Shown piece after piece: positions 19,779 to 28,480 of a stretch of 64,000 bases of DNA. The position numbers were made by a program, and so were the translations under genes. Positions within the stretch are counted from its first letter, which is position 1; each line of letters starts with the position of its first letter. This stretch comes from Gemmiger formicilis. GTDB taxonomy: Bacteria; Bacillota; Clostridia; Oscillospirales; Ruminococcaceae. The notes below the pieces were generated by a model. It saw only the letters and a program-made list of their open reading frames with translations, was not told the origin of the DNA and did not search any database. The stretch is from NCBI RefSeq assembly GCF_016900095.1, contig NZ_JACJJP010000012.1:1-64000 (forward strand), in the 5' to 3' direction.

Positions 19779-20666
19779 ATGAAGAAGACTTTTACTCATT
19801 CAACTCACAGACATCCGTGTCTTCCCTGGGCTTTTCTGTTGCCCAGCCTGGTCGGGACTTGTCTGTTTTATCTGGTACCCCTGCTGGAAATTGCAATGTG
19901 GAGCTTTTCCGATGCAAGGCACAGTGGTTTTGTAATGCTGGACAACTACAAAAGTGTTCTGCAAAATTCCGCTTTTCGCCTGGCGTTCAAAAATACCTTG
20001 TGCTTTCTGGGGGTTTGTCTGCCTTTACTGCTGGGATTGGGGTTACTGCTGGCCTGGCTTCTATGGCTTTTGCTGCCGCATAGCCGGTATGTGCAGCCGT
20101 TGCTCCTTCTTCCCCCTGCCTTACCGGTGGCCGGAATTGCCTTGACATGGAAAATCCTGTTCGAAGATTCCGGATTGCTGAACGGTTGGTTTGGACAATT
20201 CGGCCTGTCGACTGTTTCCTTTCTGAAAAGTGATGCCGTGTTCGGGGTATTGGTTGCCACCTTCATCTGGAAGAATCTCGGCTACACACTGCTCATCTGG
20301 ATGGCCGGTTTGGGCGACATTCCCAACGTCCTTTACGAGGCCGCCGCCATAGACGGGGCCGGAGTGTGGCGGGCTTTTTGGCGCATCACATTGCCGGCCT
20401 TGCTGCCTTCCTTCGGTTTGGCCGCACTGTTTGGAATCATCGGATGCTTCCGAGTCTTTCGGGAAGCCTGGCTGCTGGCGGGCAATTATCCGCCGGACAG
20501 TATCTATCTTCTCCCCCACCTTTTGAACAACTGGTTTCTGGCCCTGGATATGCAGCGGCTGAGTGCGGCTGTGATGCTGGTGCTGTCTGTTTTTGGCAGC
20601 GTCACGGCTGCTGTGCGTGCGGCTGTGGCTCTGTATCGGCGTCATACGGACGCCTGCAAACCATGA
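19779..20666 (+). CDS. CUT1-type ABC sugar permease, MalF/UgpA-like
   Basis: A 295-residue inner-membrane subunit with six spans. The EAA loop that docks the ATPase is intact (EAAAIDGAGVWRAFWRITLPAL, about residues 190-211). AAGGAGG precedes the ATG. It is first in a tightly overlapping operon under the tandem-repeat promoter at 19720. The nearby solute-binding lipoprotein (23853-26033) is its obvious partner; no ATPase is encoded here, so a shared MsmX-type ATPase from elsewhere must be assumed. Confidence 0.88.
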   Translation: MKKTFTHSTHRHPCLPWAFLLPSLVGTCLFYLVPLLEIAMWSFSDARHSGFVMLDNYKSVLQNSAFRLAFKNTLCFLGVCLPLLLGLGLLLAWLLWLLLPHSRYVQPLLLLPPALPVAGIALTWKILFEDSGLLNGWFGQFGLSTVSFLKSDAVFGVLVATFIWKNLGYTLLIWMAGLGDIPNVLYEAAAIDGAGVWRAFWRITLPALLPSFGLAALFGIIGCFRVFREAWLLAGNYPPDSIYLLPHLLNNWFLALDMQRLSAAVMLVLSVFGSVTAAVRAAVALYRRHTDACKP

Positions 20667-21517
20667 GACCCCGCAAGGCCCGGCTGCTGTGGTTGTTTCT
20701 GTTGCCGGCTCTTTTCTGCGTGCTCTGGCCGGTCTGGTTTACATTGACAGCTGCCTTGCGTTCCTCCGATGAATTGGTATTTTTGTTCGGGCCGGCGTTG
20801 GGCTTGGGGCTTGCGGGCAGCCAAAATTCCACCTGGACTTTGTTGCCCTGCTGGCCTACCTTGCAACCGGTGCTCCGGCTGCTGCTGGACAGTCCCGAAT
20901 TCTTTGTGATGTTCGGCAACAGCCTGGTTCAGACGGTTCCCCAGGTCCTGGGGGCCTTACTGGTTGCAACCCCCGCCGCATGGGCTTTGGCCCGGTATTC
21001 CTTTTCCGGGCGGGGTTTGGTGTGGGGGCTGTATCTTCTTTTGATGATTCTCCCCTTCCAGGTCTCCATGGTTCCCACCTTTCTTGTGCTGCGGCATTTG
21101 GGATTGCTGGATACCCATTGGGCTGTTATCCTGCCGGGAATGTTTGCGTCTTTTCCGGTCTTTTTCCTGCACAGAGGCTTCCGGCGTATTCCCGCCGCCT
21201 GCCTGGAAGCGGCGCACCTGGACGGCGCCAACGAGTGGATCTGCTTTACCCGTATCGGTCTGCCGCTGGTTTCCCGAACCATCTTTGCCGTCATGACCTT
21301 GCAGTTCTGGGAATGCTGGAACAGCATGGAACAACCGCTGGCTTTTCTGCGCAAAGAATCTTTGTGGCCGCTGAGCCTTTACCTTCCCCAGGTCACCGCC
21401 GAGAACTTTGCACTTTGCTGTGCTGCCAGCCTGGTGATTCTGTTGCCGCCTTTGCTTGTGTTTTGGCTGGGGAGCGGCGCGTTGCTCTCCGATATGGAAC
21501 GAGGTGTTTTGAAATGA
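20663..21517 (+). CDS. CUT1-type ABC sugar permease, MalG/UgpE-like
   Basis: A 284-residue second permease subunit. Its ATG overlaps the preceding stop (ATGA). Six spans are visible, and the EAA loop EAAHLDGANEWICFTRIGLPL lies near residues 182-202. MalG-type features (GNSLVQT, PTFLVLRHLGLLDTHWAVILPG) are clear. The next gene overlaps its stop by 4 nt, binding this importer-type subunit translationally to an efflux-type adaptor. Confidence 0.88.
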   Translation: MRPRKARLLWLFLLPALFCVLWPVWFTLTAALRSSDELVFLFGPALGLGLAGSQNSTWTLLPCWPTLQPVLRLLLDSPEFFVMFGNSLVQTVPQVLGALLVATPAAWALARYSFSGRGLVWGLYLLLMILPFQVSMVPTFLVLRHLGLLDTHWAVILPGMFASFPVFFLHRGFRRIPAACLEAAHLDGANEWICFTRIGLPLVSRTIFAVMTLQFWECWNSMEQPLAFLRKESLWPLSLYLPQVTAENFALCCAASLVILLPPLLVFWLGSGALLSDMERGVLK

Positions 21518-22779
21518 AGTCATGGGATTTTCACAAGATGTGCCTGCCGACGCCCGGGCAAGAGGCTGTTTCGCCGCTGCTGGTTACAGCCCGTTTTGCC
21601 GCTTTGCTGTTGCTGTTTGCTTTGCTGAGCCGGGCCGCCCGCAGCACTGCCATGCCCACGGTGACCATTGGTATGCCGGGAGGTGGTGAGATTGAACAGA
21701 CAGCAACCTGTTCCGGCGCCATCATGCCGCAAAAGGAAACCCGGATTTTACTGCCGGAAGAAATAACCGTGACCGAAGTCAGGGTGCAGGTAGGACAATC
21801 CGTACAGGCGGGAGATGTTCTGCTCTGCCTTTCCGTGGAGGAACCGCAAAGCAGGTTGGAGGATCTGGACGCGCAGATTACACAGCTGCGCGCTCAGAAA
21901 AATCAGCTGACCGCACAACCGGACTACGCTCCCACCGATCCCATCACCGATGCCCAACTGGCTTTGCAGCGCGCGCAGGAAGACCAGCAGCGCTATCTGG
22001 AAAATCCGGATACTTCCGAAGATGCTCAACTGGCGGCAGACCGCGCGGTGCAGGATGCCGAGATGGCTTTGCAGCGTGCCCTGGATACATATGCGGAGCA
22101 GCAGCGTCAGGCCGATGCATCCAATGCCGTATCATCCGCGGATGCCGCCGTATTGCAGCAACAGATAGATGACCTTCTGGAGGAGCAAGAAGAATGCAAA
22201 GCATTGTTGGAGACAGATGGGCAGATCCTTGCCGATACTGCGGGCATCATCACTGCCGTGTATGCTGTTGCGGGAAGCAGCTGCAACGGCGTTGCCGCCA
22301 CCCTGGGAGAAACAGGAAGCGGATGGCTGCTGAGTCTGGAAATGGAAGCGGAGACTTTCCATGACTTACCCGGTCAGCCTTCCCAAATTGAAGTTTCCCA
22401 GGGGAAAGTGAGCGGCAACGGCACTTTGCAGAGTTCCCGGGAATCAGACGGCAAGACCATCCTGTCGGTTCTTCTGGATGACAGCAGCTGGACTTCCGGC
22501 AATGCCGAAGCGGTGCTGCGATTTCCGTCACTGCACTACACCACCTGTCTGCCGGTTGCTGCCCTGCACCAGGACAGCAGCGGCTGGTATGTATATCTGG
22601 TAGAAAGTACCTCCACCATTCTGGGTGTGGAGAACAAGCTGACTCCCTTACCCGTCACCTTGCTGGACAAAAACGAAACCACTGCTGCCGTGGAAGGGAT
22701 TTCCCTGCAGGCAAAGGTAGCCGTCCGTGCAGACAAGCCCCTGTATGCCGGGGATACGGTAAAGGTGGCGGCGTCATGA
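21514..22779 (+). CDS. Membrane-fusion (HlyD/MacA-like) protein
   Basis: A 421-residue protein with one N-terminal membrane anchor (about residues 24-42). A lipoyl-like half motif (VTEVRVQVGQSVQAGDVLLCL) is followed by a long Gln/Glu/Ala coiled-coil hairpin (~105-230), a second lipoyl half (GIITAVYAVAG) and beta-barrel domains. This is the adaptor fold that works with MacB/FtsX or similar pumps in Gram-positives. It is coupled by ATGA overlaps to a sugar permease upstream and a MacB-like protein downstream. No outer-membrane partner is expected. Confidence 0.78.
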   Translation: MKSWDFHKMCLPTPGQEAVSPLLVTARFAALLLLFALLSRAARSTAMPTVTIGMPGGGEIEQTATCSGAIMPQKETRILLPEEITVTEVRVQVGQSVQAGDVLLCLSVEEPQSRLEDLDAQITQLRAQKNQLTAQPDYAPTDPITDAQLALQRAQEDQQRYLENPDTSEDAQLAADRAVQDAEMALQRALDTYAEQQRQADASNAVSSADAAVLQQQIDDLLEEQEECKALLETDGQILADTAGIITAVYAVAGSSCNGVAATLGETGSGWLLSLEMEAETFHDLPGQPSQIEVSQGKVSGNGTLQSSRESDGKTILSVLLDDSSWTSGNAEAVLRFPSLHYTTCLPVAALHQDSSGWYVYLVESTSTILGVENKLTPLPVTLLDKNETTAAVEGISLQAKVAVRADKPLYAGDTVKVAAS

Positions 22780-23813
22780 GCGGGCACAAGAGGTTCCGGA
22801 GATGTATTGTCCTCCTGGCAGTTCTGGCGGGATTCTTTCTCTGGTGGCAAAGCCTGATACTCTCCCCCATTCTGCAAAGTGCAGCCGGGCGAAATGAGCT
22901 GTATTATGCAGAGCCGATCACCGCCGTCCAGGCGGAGAACACCCGGGAGTATGCCGGATCCGATCGGAACGATACCGGCCTGTGGCCAACCTTCTGGCAC
23001 CAGGACACTATCACCTGTGACGGTGTTTTCAGTGCCGACAATGTGATTTGTATCCGATACCTGGGAGAGGCCACCGCTCTATGGCCGTTTTCTCTGTACA
23101 GCGGAACATATCCCGCCGGGCTCAGACAAGCCTTCATCAGCACCGGGTTGGCACAGGACCTCTGGGGAAGCGAAGATGTCATCGGCTGTACGCTGCGTTC
23201 CGGGCAATCGGATGACGCCGCCAAAGTTTGCGGGGTATTTCAAAGTACGATTCCCATGCTGTGCATCTGGGCAGAGTCCGACACCGCCTTTGACCATGTT
23301 ATGGTGTGCGCGTCCGACCGAACCACAGCACCCGATGATTTTTATGCCGCTGCCCAGGAATTCGCCTTGCAAAGCGGCCTTGGCGCGCCACTGGCCATCG
23401 GCTGGCACAGTGCGTTGGTTCTGCCCATCCGGTTATTCTGTTGGCTCCCGGTTTTACTGACAGGGCTTTGCTGGTTGCTTATTTTCGGCAAGAAATCTCC
23501 TCCCGCCGGGCACAAAATTCACCGCGAAATAGCGGGATGGCTCATTGCCCTTACGGTTGCCTTTCTGCTTCCCTGTTTTCTGGCCCCCCTGCCTTCCTGG
23601 CTGATCCCCGGACAGTGGAGTAACCTTGCATTCTGGCAGTCCCTTTGGGAAACACTGCAAGGACGGTGGCGGGAACAGCTTGTGTTCCCCGGTTCGGTGT
23701 TTCTGGGTTGGCAGAAAGAACTGCTTTGGAAAGACGGTCTCTGTTCCATCATGGCCAGCGTCTGCCTGTCGGTCGTCCTGTACCAAAGCTCCATGAAAAG
23801 TCATTCAAAATAG
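22776..23813 (+). CDS. MacB-like membrane protein without ATPase (divergent)
   Basis: A 345-residue protein with one N-terminal span (~11-31), an extracytoplasmic domain of ~170 residues, and three C-terminal spans (~211-237, 256-283, 325-340): the topology of a MacB/FtsX half-permease. The domain contains ISTGLAQDLWGSEDVIGCTL and AAKVCGVFQST, which resemble the MacB periplasmic core (A..L.G..D.IG..L, ...V.GV). Sequence beyond this is divergent and the C-terminal FtsX motifs are not convincing. Last gene of the operon, ending at a terminator. Confidence 0.55.
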   Translation: MSGHKRFRRCIVLLAVLAGFFLWWQSLILSPILQSAAGRNELYYAEPITAVQAENTREYAGSDRNDTGLWPTFWHQDTITCDGVFSADNVICIRYLGEATALWPFSLYSGTYPAGLRQAFISTGLAQDLWGSEDVIGCTLRSGQSDDAAKVCGVFQSTIPMLCIWAESDTAFDHVMVCASDRTTAPDDFYAAAQEFALQSGLGAPLAIGWHSALVLPIRLFCWLPVLLTGLCWLLIFGKKSPPAGHKIHREIAGWLIALTVAFLLPCFLAPLPSWLIPGQWSNLAFWQSLWETLQGRWREQLVFPGSVFLGWQKELLWKDGLCSIMASVCLSVVLYQSSMKSHSK

Positions 23814-23821
23814 CAGAAGTC

Positions 23822-23856
23822 CCGCCGGGAACATTTCCCGGCGGGATCATTTTTAC
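23822..23856. terminator. Bidirectional terminator between convergent operons
   Basis: CCCGCCGGGAA and TTCCCGGCGGG enclose a short loop, followed by ATCATTTTT. It separates the permease operon from the lipoprotein gene. Confidence 0.85.
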
Positions 23857-26033
23857 GCCTGTTCTTGCAGGTAGAGGTTCGCTTGTGCCTTTACTTCTTC
23901 CACAGCCTGGTCGGGAGTGATTTGCCCTCCATAAACCTGTACAGCCTGCTCATAAACGATGGTCTGCAGGGTCCCGGCTGCGGCGGGATTTACCAATCCT
24001 GTATACTTCTCTGCCAGTTCATCCCAAGGGTATTCCAGCGGGTTCATAGCAAAGGTATCCCGTTCTTCCTGGGTATAACCATCTTGTATCGTCTGCTGCA
24101 ATGCCTGTAACTCCATGTCGCGATGCACTGCCATACCGCCGTACACATTGCTTTGCTGGATTTGCTCGTCTTCCAGCATCATACGGACAAAATCCTGGGC
24201 CTGGGGAAGATTTTCGGTTCCGGCACGAATTCCCAGCAAGAATTGCCCCTCTGCCGTCCCGTCGAGAAGCGGCGAAAGCGTCACATCTTCCCGCTGCGTC
24301 AGCAAGGAAACAGCCTGGCTGATGCCCGTCATGCGGAATATGGCCGCTGTGGTAACGCCGTCTTGGAGGGCAAATCGGCTGGTTGGGAGCTCACTGGTTA
24401 CCATCAGATTGCTGGTCCCACTGGCCATGGGCATACTTTCCTGTGCGATGCCTGCGCTTTGTACCATGCGGTTTGTCTGTTCCAGAAATTCGGTGAGAGC
24501 GGCTTCATCCAGGCTTTCCCCGTTCGGGAAAATGCGGTTGGCTACTGCCGGATAAACCGCCTGAAAAATTTCTTTCCAGGAACCAGCCGTACAGGCTCCG
24601 CTTTCAAACAACTGTGCCAGCTCTTCCAGGCTGGCGGGGGCTCCCTCTGTTTGTACAGTGGCAAAGACAGGCGCCTCAAAGAAGGCGGGCACCGTATACA
24701 AACCATCTTCCCCCGCATAGCCGTTCAAAATATTGGAATAGAATTCACTTTCCGTTACCAGGCCATCCAAGTTCTGCAGCATGCTTTGCTGGATATAGGA
24801 CTGAACGGGCAAACCGTCCAGAATCAGACAGTCCGGCCCTTCACCGCTGAGAAGTTCGGTATTCAGCTGCCGCAGGATATCCTGCTCCGAAACAGAATCT
24901 TCCGCTGTGTCACGGCCGGTGACAATGTTCAGTTCTACATCCGGGTGCAGCGACTGGTACCGCTGTGCCGCAATCTGCAGCATGGGTGTACTCTCCATAG
25001 CCCATACCGTGAGGGTGGTTTCTGCCGCCGTTGCTTCACCTTCCTGTATGGAAAGTCTGTACAGTTTCATTTTGCCATCTTCGTTGCCGGCGATCAGATA
25101 AGCACCGTCCGCTTCTACATACAATCCCATAGCCTCGAAGTTGGATGACATGCAGTTCAGTAAAATATCGTCTGTGACTGTCTGTGTAAAGTCACCATTC
25201 AGCGGGCGGCGATACAAACCGGTACTGCCCACAAAATAGTGGTATATCCCATCTTCGGTCATGGCGGCAGCAGCAGGCAGGGTGTCCGGCCGTTCGATGG
25301 GAACTTCCTGCACAAGCTGGCCTGTTTCGGAATCATATTCTTTCAAAGTTGTGGCCACATAGTCATAAATAATCAGGTCCCCTTGATAAAAGACCGGGCG
25401 ATAATCCGTTCCGTAGTCCACCGAGAAGGTCTGGGTCACCTGGCCGGTCTCACCATCCACCAAGAACCATACGCCTCCGGGGTCTGGGCCCTCCTTCTCC
25501 TCTGTCTGATTGGCTGCAAAACAGACCAGGCCGTCTCCTCTGTCTGCAAATCCGTAAATGGCCACATACTTGCCCGGCGCCACATCTTCGGGAAGCACTA
25601 CTTCTCTTGCCTGTCCGTCGGGAAGGATCTGCACAATGGAATTTCCGTTTTGGATGACAGCCCACCAACTGCCTGTGGTATCGTAGTAGTATTTTCGGTT
25701 ATAGACCTGGTTTTCCTGAATCCAGGCAGCGATGGCTGTGTTATCCTGCTCCTGCCACTCGCCGTTTTCCCGCCGGTAGGCATGGGGTATTGCCTGAGCG
25801 TCGGTGGTGACCAGAAGGGGTTCGCCATCTGCACCGGCGGTCAGCTGCCGTACTGCATGATCTTCCAGCCCGGCGGGGGTAGCGTCGGTTTCCTGCACCT
25901 GCGCCACTTCCATCATCGCGCTGCCGGACACTGCATCTTCTCCTTCGGTTTGGTAAAACCCTGTCCCGCAGCCGCTCAGCAACAAAACCGCGCAAAGGCC
26001 CGCGACCCAACGGCGTATTCCGTGTTCTGTCAT
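23853..26033 (-). CDS. Lipoprotein: propeller-like N-domain fused to ABC solute-binding domain
   Basis: A 726-residue exported lipoprotein (lipobox LLSGC, Cys22). Residues ~55-330 form repeated short beta units (GEPLLVTTDAQ, GSWWAVIQNGNS, GVWFLVDGETG, DGIYHYFVGSTGLYR, GAYLIAGNEDGKMKLYRLS), like the blades of a beta-propeller. Residues ~338-726 are a family 1 solute-binding domain starting LTVWAMESTPMLQIAAQRY. Ordinary CUT1 binding proteins are ~400-450 residues, so this is a fusion. ATG 26033 has AAGGAGG. The gene has its own tandem-repeat promoter at 26071-26105, behind the kinase terminator. Confidence 0.75.
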   Translation of the reverse strand: MTEHGIRRWVAGLCAVLLLSGCGTGFYQTEGEDAVSGSAMMEVAQVQETDATPAGLEDHAVRQLTAGADGEPLLVTTDAQAIPHAYRRENGEWQEQDNTAIAAWIQENQVYNRKYYYDTTGSWWAVIQNGNSIVQILPDGQAREVVLPEDVAPGKYVAIYGFADRGDGLVCFAANQTEEKEGPDPGGVWFLVDGETGQVTQTFSVDYGTDYRPVFYQGDLIIYDYVATTLKEYDSETGQLVQEVPIERPDTLPAAAAMTEDGIYHYFVGSTGLYRRPLNGDFTQTVTDDILLNCMSSNFEAMGLYVEADGAYLIAGNEDGKMKLYRLSIQEGEATAAETTLTVWAMESTPMLQIAAQRYQSLHPDVELNIVTGRDTAEDSVSEQDILRQLNTELLSGEGPDCLILDGLPVQSYIQQSMLQNLDGLVTESEFYSNILNGYAGEDGLYTVPAFFEAPVFATVQTEGAPASLEELAQLFESGACTAGSWKEIFQAVYPAVANRIFPNGESLDEAALTEFLEQTNRMVQSAGIAQESMPMASGTSNLMVTSELPTSRFALQDGVTTAAIFRMTGISQAVSLLTQREDVTLSPLLDGTAEGQFLLGIRAGTENLPQAQDFVRMMLEDEQIQQSNVYGGMAVHRDMELQALQQTIQDGYTQEERDTFAMNPLEYPWDELAEKYTGLVNPAAAGTLQTIVYEQAVQVYGGQITPDQAVEEVKAQANLYLQEQA

Positions 26034-26070
26034 GAAAAGTCCTCCTTTTCTTTGTTGTAGGAACAAGGTC

Positions 26071-26105
26071 AGCATACCGAATCCCGTCTTAAAAAATCCT
26101 GTAAA
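26071..26105 (-). promoter_or_regulatory. Regulated promoter with tandem response-regulator-like site (P2)
   Basis: On the minus strand TTTACAG (26099-26105), 4 nt, TTTTAAG (26088-26094), 11 nt, TATGCT (26071-26076). Identical geometry to 19720-19754, and the first 15 bases differ at only one position. Confidence 0.65.
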
Positions 26106-26120
26106 GTCAGGGAAGAAACG

Positions 26121-26165
26121 CACTGCCCGGGACCGGAATTGCCAATTTTCCGGTCCCAGGCAGTG
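26121..26165 (-). terminator. Terminator after the histidine kinase gene
   Basis: A long hairpin, CACTGCC..GGGACCGGAA against TTCCGGTCCC.GGCAGTG, followed on the minus strand by CGTTTCTT. Confidence 0.75.
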
Positions 26166-26173
26166 TTTCAGTC

Positions 26174-27424
26174 TTAATCCTGTATCAAGGGAAAGCGAAA
26201 GGCAAAGCGGGCACCATGGGGGATACCGCTTTGCTGCAGTAGAGTACCGCCCTGCATTTTTGCCAATTCCCGGGCGATGGGAAGTCCCACCCCCAGGTGC
26301 GTGCCCTGGACCGTCTCGGGCTGTTTGCTGTCCGAAGGCAAGCCTGGGCCGTCATCCTGCACATACAGTTCCACCCAGCCGTCTTTGCTCTCCAGCCCCA
26401 GTGTCACCGTCGTTCCCACGGGTGTATGGGCATTGGCGTTGGACACAAGAATGCCCAGCATCTGCCCCAGACGCATGGGGTCGGCCTGCAAAAATACGTC
26501 TTCTTCCGGTGGGGGCTGCAAAATCAGATGGCGTCCTTCTGCGCTCAGCAACGGGTAAAACCGCGTGTAACAATCCAGCAGAAGTTCGCAGGCATCCACC
26601 CGTTGGAGATTCAGCTGCAGGTTTTTGGTCTGCATCCGGGAAAAAAGAATCAGGTCTTCAATCAACACATCCATCCGCAAGGTTTCGGTCTGAATGGTAT
26701 GCAGTATGGTGGGAGCGCCGCCTTTTTCCTGCGCCAACAATTCCGTGTTGGAGCGAATCACCGTAACGGGAGTGCGCAGTTCATGGCCCGCCAAAGACAG
26801 AAAGTCCAGCTGTGCCTTTTGCGCCGCATAGGCAGGTGTAAAGGCTCGGGTCAGCCAAAGGCGATAGAACATAATCAGGAACAGGCAAGCAAGAAGCAAC
26901 GCCACTGTTGGTCCCAGGCAAGCCCGCAGGATCGCGTTACGCATGGCATCATCGGGTTGCAGAATCAAAAGTTCCGCCGTTTGGCCGGACGCCAGACGCT
27001 GCACGGTGTAGGATGCCCGCGCACCCGCAAAAGCAGGCTCTTCCTGCAGATGTTCCTCTCCTGCCGGCAATGCCTCGCGGCAGCTTTGTACCAGGGCCGC
27101 CGCCTGGGGCTGCCAGGCTTCTTTTTGTTCGCTGATCGAATATGGCAGTTCAATCTCTTCGTTGCGGTTATACAGATAAAGGAAAACGCCATACTGCCGT
27201 TCCAGCAAAGACAACTGCTCCAGGTCCACCCGCGTACTTTCCAGGACCGCTTTTTCCAACAGCGCACGGGCGTTGGTAAACCGGTCACCATAATTTTGCT
27301 GCAGCACCTGGGTGATCTGCCGGCAGACAATCACCCACAACACACAGAATACCCCCAGCAGCAGCCACGTGCCGCTGCGCCGGAGTTTGTCCTGCAACTG
27401 CTTGAGCGTGCTTTGTCCGGTCAT
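26174..27424 (-). CDS. Sensor histidine kinase
   Basis: A 416-residue membrane kinase. TM1 is ~20-36, the extracytoplasmic sensor ~130 residues, TM2 ~166-188. The H-box FLSLAGHELRTPV puts the phosphorylated His at 214; N-box NANAHTP, G1 QDDGPGL and G2 GVGLPIA are intact. Only ~25 residues separate TM2 from the H-box, so there is no HAMP domain. The ATG overlaps the regulator stop (ATGA). Probably senses a cell-surface signal and controls P1 and P2. Confidence 0.92.
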   Translation of the reverse strand: MTGQSTLKQLQDKLRRSGTWLLLGVFCVLWVIVCRQITQVLQQNYGDRFTNARALLEKAVLESTRVDLEQLSLLERQYGVFLYLYNRNEEIELPYSISEQKEAWQPQAAALVQSCREALPAGEEHLQEEPAFAGARASYTVQRLASGQTAELLILQPDDAMRNAILRACLGPTVALLLACLFLIMFYRLWLTRAFTPAYAAQKAQLDFLSLAGHELRTPVTVIRSNTELLAQEKGGAPTILHTIQTETLRMDVLIEDLILFSRMQTKNLQLNLQRVDACELLLDCYTRFYPLLSAEGRHLILQPPPEEDVFLQADPMRLGQMLGILVSNANAHTPVGTTVTLGLESKDGWVELYVQDDGPGLPSDSKQPETVQGTHLGVGLPIARELAKMQGGTLLQQSGIPHGARFAFRFPLIQD

Positions 27425-28089
27425 GGTGCTGCCAGACGGTACCCGGTGCCGTGAATCGTGAGGACCTGCACGTCAGCCCCCACGCGGCGCAGCGCCCGCC
27501 GCAAAAAGTAAATGTAATTGTCGATGACCGCTTCTTCCGCCTCGGCTCCCAGCCCCCATACAGCGGCAAAAATTTCCCGCCGGGTTACCACCTGGTCAGC
27601 TTTTTGGAACATCAGTTCCGCCAAAGCGCAAAGCTTTCCGGTCACGGGCATACTGCCGGAAGGTCCGCTCAGCTGCATGCTTGCTTCGTCAAAGGTAACG
27701 TTGCCCACCGTGTATTGGGGGGAAGCGTGTTCGGACCGCCGGATCAGCGCCCGCACCCGTGCCAGCAGTTCTCCGTTATGAAAAGGCTTGGTCAGATAGT
27801 CATCTCCGCCGGCGTCCAGTCCGGCAATGCGCTGCTCCACCTCTCCCAAGGCTGTCAAAAACAAAATTGGAGTATGCACACCCTGATTGCGCAGCAGCTT
27901 GGCCAAAGAAACGCCATCCATAGCAGGTAACATCCGATCCAAAAGGATCAGATCCACCTTTTGTGCCTGCAACGCATCATAGGCCTGTTCTGCATCCGGA
28001 CACACGCAAGTGTCGTATCCGCCGCCTTGCAGCACGGTCTGTAAAGTCCGGGCCAGAGGCGCCTCGTCTTCTACAATCAGAATTTTCAT
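27421..28089 (-). CDS. OmpR-family response regulator
   Basis: A 222-residue two-domain regulator. The receiver has the acidic pair in VEDEA, phosphoacceptor D51 in LILLDRMLPAMDG, and the conserved Lys in LTKPF; the C-terminal winged helix contains VTRREIFAAVWG and IHGTGYRL. The true start is ATG 28089 behind GGGAGG; the open frame runs further upstream only because it reads through tRNA-Ala. It is the likely ligand of the tandem sites at 19720 and 26088. A TGCTATAAT extended -10 lies at 28151-28159. Confidence 0.94.
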   Translation of the reverse strand: MKILIVEDEAPLARTLQTVLQGGGYDTCVCPDAEQAYDALQAQKVDLILLDRMLPAMDGVSLAKLLRNQGVHTPILFLTALGEVEQRIAGLDAGGDDYLTKPFHNGELLARVRALIRRSEHASPQYTVGNVTFDEASMQLSGPSGSMPVTGKLCALAELMFQKADQVVTRREIFAAVWGLGAEAEEAVIDNYIYFLRRALRRVGADVQVLTIHGTGYRLAAP

Positions 28090-28222
28090 GAATGGACCTC
28101 CCGGGGCAATTTTCGCATTCCACCCCACCAAACGAGTAACCTTGCATTTTATTATAGCAGTACACCGGGGACAAGTCCACGACCCACACTTTGCTCGGCA
28201 CGGCTGAGATTCCCGGACATAA

Positions 28223-28256
28223 CAAAAAAGACCTGAAACCAAAGTTTCAGGTCTTT

Positions 28257-28257
<1 letters not shown>
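28223..28257 (-). terminator. Terminator of tRNA-Ala copy 2
   Basis: Same perfect GACCTGAAA/TTTCAGGTC hairpin and T run as copy 1, in inverse orientation. Confidence 0.9.
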
Positions 28258-28332
<75 letters not shown>

Positions 28333-28365
28333 AAGCTTTTGCGTTGCCGTCAGACAACGTAGATA

Positions 28366-28394
28366 ATTATAGCAAGGGTTGTTTCGTTTGTCAA
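28366..28394 (-). promoter_or_regulatory. Consensus promoter of tRNA-Ala copy 2
   Basis: Minus strand TTGACA (28389-28394), 17-nt spacer, TATAAT (28366-28371). Confidence 0.92.
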
Positions 28395-28480
28395 CACTTT
28401 TCTTCAAAAAAATGGCACTTTTTTCTTTTGTGGCATACTATGGCGGGAAAAGTATGTTTTCGGGAAAGGAGAGATGTTCC

